Assembly (NCBI GenBank): GCA_016292295.1
Contig: JADNEJ010000474.1
Location: forward strand, 1-6,557
Source of the DNA: Candidatus Thiodictyon intracellulare
GTDB lineage: Bacteria; Pseudomonadota; Gammaproteobacteria; Chromatiales; Chromatiaceae
Length of the DNA: 6,557 nt
Reading direction: 5' to 3'
Program-made: the position numbers and the translations under genes
Shown here: positions 1 to 6,449 of the stretch, piece after piece
Layout: each line of letters begins with the position of its first letter
Position numbering within the stretch: the first letter of the stretch is position 1
The notes under the pieces: generated by a model
What the model saw: the letters and a program-made list of their open reading frames with translations, nothing else
Databases searched by the model: none
Told to the model about the DNA's origin: nothing

Positions 1-257
1 GTACCAGGGCGACTTGCGCTCCTTGCTGACGGAGAACTTTGAAATAACCGGTCGGGGAGGAAACCGAAAATTTGGCATTAGCTGAGTATATTCTCCTGTT
101 CATTCGTAATGGCCAGGTGTACCGCAACTACTGGTTCAAGACCGGCAGTTCTAGCTTTCTACTCAAGCTGTTGAAGCGCAGGCAGACCTTCCTGCCCGCG
201 CTCGAGGGGATCGAGGCCAGCGAGGAGATCCTGGACTCGTTCGACATCGATCGGATC

Positions 258-397
258 GACCCGGTGGCCTTGATCATAATTTCGCCCACTTTGTTCAGTT
301 CCGGCGTCGCCACTCCTTTGCAGAACATGGTCTTGCGCCCGCAAACCCACATGGGCCGGCCGGCCTTGGGCGGATTTGTGATCAAGGCCGACCCGGT
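258..397. repeat. 8-bp target site duplication flanking MITE copy 1
   Basis: GACCCGGT occurs at 258-265 immediately before the element and again at 390-397 immediately after it. Removing the element and one repeat joins DRIDPV directly to TLLFQTGYLTI, the expected uninterrupted protein. This shows that the insertion is real, defines the element ends and suggests it is fairly recent. The next base (G) also matches on both sides, so an alternative 9-bp duplication with the left end moved by one base cannot be excluded. Confidence 0.88.
266..389 (+). mobile_element. MITE-like non-autonomous element, copy 1 (124 bp)
   Basis: This is one of three copies of the same 124-bp sequence in the window. 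It begins GGCCTTGATCA and ends TGATCAAGGCC, a perfect 11-bp terminal inverted repeat. The inverted match extends to about 23 bp with three mismatches in this copy (positions 12, 15 and 17). It sits inside the DUF1703-type pseudogene and is flanked by the exact 8-bp repeat GACCCGGT. It encodes no transposase, so it would have to be mobilised in trans by an enzyme recognising these ends. Terminal inverted repeats plus target duplication fit a DDE-transposase-dependent element; I cannot name the parent IS family. Copy 1 differs from copy 2 at 11 positions and from copy 3 at 13. Confidence 0.88.
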
Positions 398-1185
398 GAC
401 GCTGCTGTTTCAGACCGGCTATCTGACCATCAACCAGGCTCGCCAGACCTTCGACCAATGGCTGTTCGCACTGCGGATCCCCAACCAGGAGGTACGCTAG
501 GCGCTCGCCAATCACTTGGTCGACGCCTATACGGCCCGCCTGCCGAGCGAACGCCTGAATTAGCAAAAAGCCATCTACGACCCCTTGACGCAAGGTGACG
601 TCGCCGACTTGTTCGCCGCCATCCGACGACTGTTCGCCGGCATCCTCTGGCGCAACTTTACCGGCAACGACCTGCCCGCGGCCGAGGGCTATTACGCCAG
701 TGTGCTCTATGCCTTCTTCGCCAGCCTCAACGCGAAGATCATTCTCGATGATGTCAGCAACCAGGGCCAGGTAGGTCTGGCCGTCAAGCTGGCCGACTAT
801 ATCTATGTCATCGAGATCAAGCTGCAACCTCGCCAGGCCCAGCGCTCGCCGGCGGCGCCGGAGTCAGTCGAGAATGAAGGCGCCTGGGAGCCAGCCCGGG
901 ACGGCGCCGCCAACCCGGCCTTGGCGCAGCTTCGCGCCAGCGGCTATAGCGCCAAGTACCGCGGCCTGCTGGGCAAGGGCCTGTTCGAGGCCGGACTGGT
1001 GTTCGAGCACCGGGTGCGTAATCTGGTGCAGGCCGATTGGTGTGCAGTGAACTGACCGACAGAATAGGGGATTTCCCGACGACTTTGCATCAACCTGGAA
1101 TCGGCAATTGCTCACGCCAAGAACGCCTAGAAAAATAGAGGATTGCAAGCGATGATCCCGTCACTCAGCAGGTGAACCGTGCGAC

Positions 1186-1309
1186 GGCCTTGATCACAAA
1201 TCCGCCAAAGGCCGACCGGCCCATGTGGGTTTGCGCGCACAAAACCATGTTCTGCAAGGGAGCAGCGACGCCGGGACTGAACAAGGTGGGCGGAATTATG
1301 ATCAAGGCC
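1186..1309 (-). mobile_element. MITE-like non-autonomous element, copy 2 (124 bp, inverted)
   Basis: This is the same 124-bp element as at 266-389, in the opposite orientation. Both ends are perfect (GGCCTTGATCA and TGATCAAGGCC), and the terminal repeats agree at 21 of 23 positions. Flanks are CCGTGCGAC at 1177-1185 and CCATGCGAC at 1310-1318, a 9-bp direct repeat with one mismatch (or 8 bp with one mismatch if one extra C belongs to the element). This is consistent with an older insertion than copy 1. It lies between genes, next to a short CTTTGCGT tandem repeat, and disrupts no recognisable gene. Confidence 0.88.
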
Positions 1310-1338
1310 CCATGCGACAGAAATATCGCATCGAAGAA

Positions 1339-1354
1339 CTTTGCGTCTTTGCGT
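1339..1354. repeat. Two tandem copies of CTTTGCGT (ACGCAAAG on the minus strand)
   Basis: CTTTGCGT occurs twice head to tail, reading ACGCAAAGACGCAAAG on the minus strand. Intergenic runs of this motif are, as far as I recall, frequent in purple sulfur bacteria and related genomes; that is recollection, not a search. With only two units it may be a relic of such a repeat. No function is assigned. Confidence 0.5.
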
Positions 1355-1384
1355 GAAACAAATGCTTCTTCCAGGATCAACACC

Positions 1385-1405
1385 GCCGGGGCGGGCCGCC
1401 CCGGC
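1385..1405 (-). terminator. GC-rich hairpin downstream of the membrane protein gene, possible terminator
   Basis: GCCGGGGCG (1385-1393) and CGCCCCGGC (1397-1405) form a perfect 9-bp stem with a 3-base loop. The hairpin starts 14 bases past the stop codon of the minus-strand membrane protein gene, where transcription of the two-gene unit should end. On that strand it is followed by GGTGTTGATCC, not a run of T, so it is not a classical intrinsic terminator. It could be a weak terminator, an mRNA 3'-end stabiliser, or chance in GC-rich DNA. Confidence 0.45.
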
Positions 1406-1419
1406 TCCTTTACGACCGG

Positions 1420-2031
1420 TCAACCCATCAGATCGGCCGGGGCGTCGGGCCGCGAGCGCGGTTTGCGCCAGCGGCTTGTGATGGTCGGGACCGCATCCTG
1501 GACCTCGATGAGGCGCATCGCCCGCTCCTCGCCCAGCAGTTCACGCTTGGCGATCAGCCTCTCCTGGCGGACTCGCACGCAGTAGCCCAGGACCGCGCCT
1601 CCGGCGGAGGCGATGGTCAGCAACCCGAGCGTGATGAACTGAGTGAGCATCATCGTCAACCCCAGGCTCACGGCACCGCCAACCACCACCGCGGACTTCA
1701 GGCTCATGCCCGCGCCCAGGCCTCGCGCCGCCTTGAGGCTGCTGCGGACCTCCTTGATCCGCTGTTGCTCGGCCTTGAGGCGCAGCTGCTCGCGCTCTTT
1801 GGAGAAGCGCTCGGCGGCGCGGGCGATTACGTGGTGCCGGCCGGCACCGGCGATGGTGCTGAACCAGAAGGCGGCCATGGTGCCCACGGCAACACCGACG
1901 ATGGCGAAGAGCGGCCAGGTGGTCTGCCAATCCGTACGCAGCGCCGTATAGACCAGGAGCCCGCTCACCCCCTGAAGCAGAAAGATGCCGAGCAGGTAAC
2001 GGAGCAGGGTTGAGATACTGGTGATGGTCAT
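1420..2031 (-). CDS. Predicted membrane protein of unknown function (203 aa)
   Basis: I do not recognise a family. The protein shows two hydrophobic segments near the N-terminus (about residues 8-30 and 39-61), then a strongly charged helical stretch (about 67-101, rich in E, R, K and Q, plausibly coiled coil or cytoplasmic). Two closely spaced hydrophobic segments follow (about 112-131 and 133-152), then a basic cytoplasmic-looking tail ending RWRKPRSRPDAPADLMG. This suggests an inner-membrane protein with two hairpins. The ATG at 2031 overlaps the upstream lipoprotein stop in an ATGA arrangement, the usual sign of translational coupling, and favours this start; no strong ribosome binding site precedes it. 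Gene order suggests that it works with the lipoprotein in one envelope-associated process, which is inference. A GC-rich hairpin lies just downstream. Confidence 0.8.
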   Translation of the reverse strand: MTITSISTLLRYLLGIFLLQGVSGLLVYTALRTDWQTTWPLFAIVGVAVGTMAAFWFSTIAGAGRHHVIARAAERFSKEREQLRLKAEQQRIKEVRSSLKAARGLGAGMSLKSAVVVGGAVSLGLTMMLTQFITLGLLTIASAGGAVLGYCVRVRQERLIAKRELLGEERAMRLIEVQDAVPTITSRWRKPRSRPDAPADLMG

Positions 2032-3605
2032 GAACGGCGGACTGCCTTTTTGGGGGCGCTCTTGCGCACTGCGGGGGTGGGAGCGGCGGCCTGGGTCCCG
2101 GATTGGGCCGCGGACTGGTTGGGGGACGCAGACTCGCCCGGAGTTGACCCGGCTGCGGTCTGCGCCGTGGTGTCCTTGGGCTTGGGGGCGGAGGGAGCGC
2201 CGAGGCGAAAGACCCAGACATCCTTGAGCGCCGGGCTCAGGTCTTCGGTCGCGACTTGGCGGCTGAAGAGCCCGAGCAGGCGCTCGCGGATGGCCGCGAG
2301 TCCCTCCGGACGGCCCTGCTGTTCGGCCGGGATGGGCCGATCATAGGCATCGACCACGGCATAGAGGTATTCGGGGCTCAGGCCCGAGAGGTCGCTCACC
2401 AGGCGCGGGGCGGCTTGGCTGGTGGGCAGCAGACGCGGCTCCAGGCCGGAGATCAGGAAAGGTCCGGGCAGCGTCTCCAGGCGCCGGGCCAGGTCGGGTT
2501 GATTGCTCCGCCTGAGGTATTGGATCAGGTCCTGGCGGATGGCCGCGGAGAACTCGGGCCCGGTCTGCTCGCTCAACTTGGCCCCTTTGCGGTCCGGCCG
2601 GATGGCGATCAGAAAGGCATGGGCCTCGGCGCGAGGTCCGTGGGCGCCCTGGTCGCTCGCCAGGACATAGGTCTCGATCATCCGCAGCAACTCCGCATAG
2701 CGAGCGCGATCGGCGTACTTGGCGGGATCGAAGCTGGCGCCCAAGAGGACGAAGGTATAGACCCCGTAACCCGGCGTGGCATTGCTGTAGAGGGTGTTGA
2801 TGGCGGTCGCGGTTGCGACCCCGAACTCGGCCCCGTGCGAGGGAAAATAGACCATGGCGTAGGCCAGGGACCCGGCGTCGCCGGTAGGTTCGGAGCGCTG
2901 GAGCGGCGACACCAGGTCCCGATTCAGGCCGCTGGAGGCGGCCGCCCGGATGGTCCCCTCGGCCCGCGGGCCGTCCAGGAACAGGGCGCGATTGACCACT
3001 GCCGACACCACCTCGTTGCCGCCCTGTGCGACCAGTTCGCGCACCACCTCGGCGAGCGAGCCGCAATCGCCCTGGATCAGGGTCTCGCTGGCAAAGGCCG
3101 GGTCTGCGTTGGAGAGGAAGAGGTCGGTCACCAGGAGCGCCAGATAGTCCTTTTGCTTGCCGAGACGGGCGGAGCCGCAAATCAGGGCGACTTCCCGGCG
3201 TAAATCCGGCAGATCTGGACTGAAGGGGGTGAAGGCCGGACTCTCCTGCCCCACCGCGACCGGTTGCTGCGCCGGTGGGTTCAGGCCCAGGACCTCGCCC
3301 GTGGTGCGCCACTGGGGCTCAGGCGGCGTGGCTAGGCCCGGGGTTGGGGCTGGGCCTGAGGCCTTGGGGGCATCCTGGACCTGAACCGGCGCCGGTATTG
3401 ACGCCAGCGTCGGCTTACCCGTCTGGGCACCCTTGGCCACCGCGATGGCGGGCGCCGAGGCGGTCTTGGCGCCGCCGCCGAAAGACGCAAGCGAGGCACA
3501 ACCGCTCAAGACCGACAACAGGCACAGGCCCGCCTGCATGCGCCGGATACGGCGCTCGGCCGGACTGCCAACTGCTTGATCGCGTCGTTCATGGAGCTGG
3601 TTCAC
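2028..3605 (-). CDS. Predicted lipoprotein of unknown function (525 aa)
   Basis: The N-terminus has basic residues (ERRIRRMQAG) followed by a hydrophobic stretch and the lipobox LSGC, with Cys36 as the probable lipidation site. That predicts export by Sec, cleavage by signal peptidase II and membrane anchoring on the periplasmic side. Residues about 37-125 are a Pro/Ala/Gly-rich linker. A globular core runs from about 130 to 468 and looks mostly helical, with two cysteines (143 and 181) that could pair. The last 55 residues are low-complexity (Ala, Ser, Thr, Gln, Pro) and end in a basic tail, RKSAPKKAVRRS. I do not recognise the core family. The start used is GTG at 3605; ATG at residue 23 is an alternative that leaves a short signal peptide with fewer basic residues, and neither start has a convincing ribosome binding site. 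The stop overlaps the ATG of the membrane protein gene. Strong coding character and length make it a real gene. Confidence 0.85.
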   Translation of the reverse strand: MNQLHERRDQAVGSPAERRIRRMQAGLCLLSVLSGCASLASFGGGAKTASAPAIAVAKGAQTGKPTLASIPAPVQVQDAPKASGPAPTPGLATPPEPQWRTTGEVLGLNPPAQQPVAVGQESPAFTPFSPDLPDLRREVALICGSARLGKQKDYLALLVTDLFLSNADPAFASETLIQGDCGSLAEVVRELVAQGGNEVVSAVVNRALFLDGPRAEGTIRAAASSGLNRDLVSPLQRSEPTGDAGSLAYAMVYFPSHGAEFGVATATAINTLYSNATPGYGVYTFVLLGASFDPAKYADRARYAELLRMIETYVLASDQGAHGPRAEAHAFLIAIRPDRKGAKLSEQTGPEFSAAIRQDLIQYLRRSNQPDLARRLETLPGPFLISGLEPRLLPTSQAAPRLVSDLSGLSPEYLYAVVDAYDRPIPAEQQGRPEGLAAIRERLLGLFSRQVATEDLSPALKDVWVFRLGAPSAPKPKDTTAQTAAGSTPGESASPNQSAAQSGTQAAAPTPAVRKSAPKKAVRRS

Positions 3606-3677
3606 GTCATCTTAGTCTCTGGTGGTGCTCAACCTTTCATGATAACGGATCGGCCGAACCACGGCCTGCCAGAGTCT

Positions 3678-3710
3678 TAGGATGGGCATCGCTGCGCTCT
3701 GCCCATCCTA
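3678..3710. repeat. Perfect 11-bp palindrome, REP-like element or terminator
   Basis: TAGGATGGGCA (3678-3688) is matched by its exact reverse complement TGCCCATCCTA (3700-3710), with an 11-base loop that itself contains GCGC. It lies 34 bases beyond the gltX stop and upstream of the lipoprotein gene. It could end gltX transcription, although no T-run follows on the minus strand. The form (GGATGGGC, GCGC-containing loop, GCCCATCC) resembles short intergenic palindromes that I recall as numerous in Chromatiaceae genomes, which makes a repetitive extragenic palindrome likely. Only one copy is present here. Confidence 0.65.
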
Positions 3711-3744
3711 CAACAGCAGCGCTCCCAGGCCCGGCACCCTAGGG

Positions 3745-5166
3745 TCATGCTTCGGCCCGCCCCTCGCGCTGGGCGATGAAGGCCAGCGCGCGGTCGAGGC
3801 GGCGCAGCGTCGCCTCCTTGCCCACCAGTTGCACGGTGACGTCGATCCCCGGCGAGGCGGCCCGCCCGACGATCGCCACTCGCAGCGGCTGGGCCACCTT
3901 GCTGAGCTTCTCGTCCAACTCCTCCGCCACCCGCTCCACCGCCCGGTGCAGGGGTTCCGGGGTCCAATCCTCCAGCGCCATCATCTCGAAGGCCGCCCGC
4001 AGGCGGGTCAAGGCCTCACGGGCCACCGGGCGCAGGTGCTTCTTGGCCGCGTCCGGGTCGTAGTCGACGAAGTCCTGATAACAGAAGGCGCTGATCGCGG
4101 CCAATTCCACCAGGGTCTTGGCGCGGGCCGCTTGGGCCGCGACGACCAGTTCCGGGTCCGGTCCCTGCGTGGGGTCGATGCCCAGCGCGCCCAGGTGGGT
4201 GCGCAGCAAGTTGGCGACCCGCGCCGGGTCCGCGGTCTTGAGATATTCCTGATTGAGCCAATCGAGCTTGTCGGTGTTGAAGCTGGAGGCGGCCTTATTC
4301 ACGTCCGTGATATCGAACAGGGCGATCATCTCATCCAGTGTGAAGATCTCCTGGTCGCCGTGTGACCAGCCCAGACGCACCAGGTAGTTGAGCAGGGCCT
4401 CTGGCAGGTAGCCCGCGTCACGATAGGAGATGACGCTGACCGCCCCGTGGCGCTTGGACAGCCGCGCTCCGTCGTCGCCCAGGATCATGGGGACATGGGC
4501 GTACTGCGGCGGTTCCACGCCCAATGCGCGCAGGATGTTGATCTGACGCGGGGTGTTGTTGATATGGTCGTCCCCGCGGATGACGTGAGTGATGGCCATG
4601 TCGGCATCGTCCACCACCACCGCGAGGTTGTAGGTGGGCGAGCCGTCGGTGCGGCGGATGATCAGGTCATCGAGCTCGGTGTTGCTGAAGACCATCCGGC
4701 CGCGGATCAGGTCATCCATTACCACTGCACCCTCGAGCGGGTTGCGGAAGCGGATCACATGGGGGGCGGTGGGGTCGATGGTGCGCTCACGGCAATGCCC
4801 GTCATAGCGGGGCTTGAGCTTTGCTGCCATCTGCTGCTCGCGCAGCTCGTCTAGACGCTCCTTGGGACAGTCACAACGGTAGGCGAGATCGCGCGACAAC
4901 ATATCCAGGATCAAGGCGTTATACCGGTCGAAGCGCTCAGTCTGATAAAAGGGTCCCTCATCGTAGTCCAGGCCCAGCCAGGTCATGCCCTCCAGGATGG
5001 CGTTCACGGACTCGGCGCTGGAGCGCTCCAGGTCCGTGTCCTCAATGCGCAGCACGAACCGCCCCCCATGCTTGTGGGCATGCAGATAGCAGAAGAGCGC
5101 GGTACGGGCGCCGCCGACGTGCAGATAGCCGGTGGGGGACGGGGCGAAACGGGTACGGACGGTCAT
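3745..5166 (-). CDS. gltX: Glutamyl-tRNA synthetase
   Basis: This cytoplasmic class I aminoacyl-tRNA synthetase charges tRNA(Glu) with glutamate using ATP, for translation and, through Glu-tRNA, for tetrapyrrole synthesis. At 473 aa it has the usual bacterial GluRS length. The HIGH-type signature is in [15 protein letters not shown] (HVGG at 16-19), followed by RIEDTD (40-45). The KMSKS-type loop is ARLSKRHGA, with LSKRH at 236-240. The anticodon-binding helical domain fills the C-terminal third, ending in [19 protein letters not shown]. Cys98, Cys100 and Cys125 match the zinc ligands of the E. coli enzyme, but position 127, His in E. coli, is Glu here. The start is ATG 5166, with AGGA 14 bases upstream, a somewhat long spacing. 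It lies 52 bases downstream of the permease pseudogene on the same strand. The frame is intact with no anomalies, and the gene is probably essential. Confidence 0.98.
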   Translation of the reverse strand: MTVRTRFAPSPTGYLHVGGARTALFCYLHAHKHGGRFVLRIEDTDLERSSAESVNAILEGMTWLGLDYDEGPFYQTERFDRYNALILDMLSRDLAYRCDCPKERLDELREQQMAAKLKPRYDGHCRERTIDPTAPHVIRFRNPLEGAVVMDDLIRGRMVFSNTELDDLIIRRTDGSPTYNLAVVVDDADMAITHVIRGDDHINNTPRQINILRALGVEPPQYAHVPMILGDDGARLSKRHGAVSVISYRDAGYLPEALLNYLVRLGWSHGDQEIFTLDEMIALFDITDVNKAASSFNTDKLDWLNQEYLKTADPARVANLLRTHLGALGIDPTQGPDPELVVAAQAARAKTLVELAAISAFCYQDFVDYDPDAAKKHLRPVAREALTRLRAAFEMMALEDWTPEPLHRAVERVAEELDEKLSKVAQPLRVAIVGRAASPGIDVTVQLVGKEATLRRLDRALAFIAQREGRAEA

Positions 5167-5218
5167 GGTCGCACGGGACTTCCTGAGCAGGGGACAGGAT
5201 GCCGATTCTAACAGAGCC

Positions 5219-6324
5219 CTACCTCATCCGATGCCGAAAGAGCCACCCCGCCGCCCCCAGGATAGCGAGCGCGATCAGGGCCAGGGGCCACATCTGATGG
5301 CGCAGCAGGTCGAATCCGGCACCCTCCAGAAAGACCCCGCGCAGGATCACCAGGTAGTAGCGCAGCGAATCGACCAGGGTCCGTGCCTAGACCGTCGGGG
5401 TCATATTGGCGATCGAGGTCGCGAACCCGGACAGGACCACCGCCGGGACCATGAACATAAAGGCCCCGAGCAGGGCCTGCTGCAGGATGAGTGCGAGCGA
5501 GGAGATCGCGAGCCCTACCCCGACCGCGGCCAGCACGAAGAGCCCGATCCCCAGGTAAAGCACCCAGAGCTCGCCCTGGAACGGTACCCCGAACCAGTAG
5601 ACCGCGAGCAGGACGACCAGCGGCGCCTCGAAGACCCCGATCACGAGCCCCGACATGGCCTTGCCGATCAGGATCTCCAGGGGCCGTGGCGGCGTCACCA
5701 GCAGTTGATCGAAGGTGCCCTGCTCGCGCTCCCACGCCACCGACAGAGCCGGCACCATCATGGTTACCACCAGGGTCAGCAGACTCACGAGCCCGGAGAC
5801 GAAGAACCAGCGGTTCTCCAGGTTAGGGTTGTACCAGGCACGCGGTACCAGGCGCACGGGGAGCCGGCAAGCCCGTGGGCGACCATCCAGTTCTGATTGA
5901 ACTAGTTGACGATCTGGTTCACGTCGTTGAGTGCCACCTGAGCGCTGTTGGAATTGCGCCCGTCGATCAACACCTGCACCGGCGCCGTACGTCCACTGGC
6001 CAGGTCCGCGGTGAAGCGCGGACCCAGCTGCACCACCAGCATCACCTTGCGGGCGTCGATCAGCCCGGCAATCTCGCCCTGGCGGCTGAGGTACTCGGCT
6101 AGCTCGAAGGTGGGCTAGCCGGCAAAGCGCGCGAGCAGGTCGCGCGCCGCATAACCCTGATCCCGATCATAAACGGCATAGGGCACGGGATTGAGATCGA
6201 AGGACGCGGCATAACTAAACACCAGCAATTGGATGAGCGGCGGGATGACCACCACCATATGGCTGCGCTTGTCCTTGAACAGTACGAGGAACTCCCTGAT
6301 CGTCAGGGCCACGATATGGTCGAA
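5219..6324 (-). pseudogene. ABC-2 type transporter permease (YhhJ/YbhR-like), degraded
   Basis: Reassembled, this is a roughly 368-codon inner-membrane permease of the ABC-2 export family, which works with an ABC ATPase and often an HlyD-type adaptor. Landmarks in order are ALTIREFLVLFKDKRS, the first membrane segment PPLIQLLVFSYAASFDLNPVPYAVYD, a periplasmic domain containing VQVLIDGRNSNSAQVAL, then RAWYNPNLENRWFF, EREQGTFDQLLVTPPRPLEILIGK, several hydrophobic segments including PAVVLSGFATSIANM, and the end LRYYLVILRGVFLEG...LFRHRMR with TAG at 5219-5221. It is broken by three in-frame amber stops (complement of 6115-6117, 5902-5904 and 5387-5389). A one-base loss at about 5858-5863, in a short C run just before VRLVPRAW, shifts the frame. 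The original start is missing: the frame runs from the third mobile element, which supplies an in-frame TGA, and the first usable start is GTG 6312. No ATPase or adaptor gene is visible in the window. Confidence 0.9.
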
Positions 6325-6325
6325 C

Positions 6326-6449
6326 GGCCTTGATCATAATTCCGCCCACCTTGTTCAGTCCCGGCGTCGTAATTTCATTGCAGAACATGGTCTTGCGCGC
6401 ACAAACCCACATGGGCCGATCGGCCTTGGGCGGATTTGTGATCAAGACC
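6326..6449 (+). mobile_element. MITE-like non-autonomous element, copy 3 (124 bp)
   Basis: This is the third copy of the 124-bp element, in the same orientation as copy 1. The left end is perfect (GGCCTTGATCA); the right end carries one change (TGATCAAGACC). It abuts the 5' end of the ABC-2 permease pseudogene and separates it from whatever preceded it. Flanks are GGTCGAAC on the left and GGCCCCGC on the right, so no target duplication is apparent, unlike the other two copies. Positions 45-52 of the element (6370-6377) diverge most from the other copies. Confidence 0.85.

Larger units (their letters stand above)
72..1055 (+). pseudogene. AAA-ATPase-like / PD-(D/E)XK nuclease (DUF1703-type) protein, C-terminal remnant, interrupted
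   Basis: The reading frame matches, from memory, the C-terminal half of proteins with an N-terminal AAA-ATPase-like domain and a C-terminal PDDEXK_9 nuclease-like domain. Hallmarks are ILLFIRNGQVYRNYWF, LLFQTGYLTI, PNQEVR, EGYYASVLYAFFASLNAKI, a strand ending in EIKL, and ALAQLRASGYSAKYR. The frame holds two amber stops, at 498-500 (after PNQEVR) and 561-563 (after ERLN); homology continues in the same frame on both sides of each, so both are premature. A 124-bp element plus its 8-bp duplication (266-397) interrupts the protein between DRIDPV and TLLFQTGY. The position where the family usually has GRIDL reads GQVGL, so the presumed catalytic Asp is Gly, while the E-x-K is kept. The N-terminal ATPase half is absent: an in-frame TAA lies at 45-47, and the stretch before it (frame 2, YQGDLRSLLTE) may be a shifted remnant. 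The family's function is poorly known. Very likely nonfunctional. Confidence 0.85.
1056..1419. other. Gene-free interval carrying MITE copy 2, a short tandem repeat and a hairpin
   Basis: No supportable coding sequence lies between the nuclease pseudogene stop and the stop of the membrane protein gene. Frames that are open here run through the mobile element and show no family resemblance. Excising the 1186-1309 element and one flanking repeat does not restore any recognisable gene. The remainder holds the doubled CTTTGCGT at 1339-1354 and the hairpin at 1385-1405. Bases 1056-1185 show nothing I can name. Confidence 0.6.

Noticed and set aside
498..563. Pyrrolysine or other programmed read-through at the amber codons
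   Set aside because: The same window's other amber-containing gene also has a frameshift and lost start, and this gene has lost a catalytic residue; ordinary gene decay explains it better.
159..827. Minus-strand open frame (222 codons) across the nuclease pseudogene and MITE copy 1
   Set aside because: It is antisense to recognisable PD-(D/E)XK family sequence, and part of it is simply the mobile element.
585..1055. A separate intact gene starting at 585 (TTG)
   Set aside because: It stays in frame with the upstream fragment and continues the same family homology, with no ribosome binding site; it is the tail of the pseudogene.
1172..1585. Plus-strand open frame through MITE copy 2 into the membrane protein gene
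   Set aside because: It begins next to and runs through the element, then continues antisense to the membrane protein gene; there is no family resemblance in the unique part.
2256..3203. Long plus-strand open frame (315 codons) opposite the lipoprotein gene
   Set aside because: It lies antisense to a frame with a clear lipoprotein signal and good coding character; its composition (Gly, Gln, Arg-rich, no domains) is typical of antisense frames in GC-rich DNA.
5132..5896. Plus-strand open frame (254 codons) opposite the permease
   Set aside because: It is an extremely charged Gln/Asp/Arg/His-rich peptide without recognisable structure, complementary to obvious permease sequence; it is an antisense artefact.
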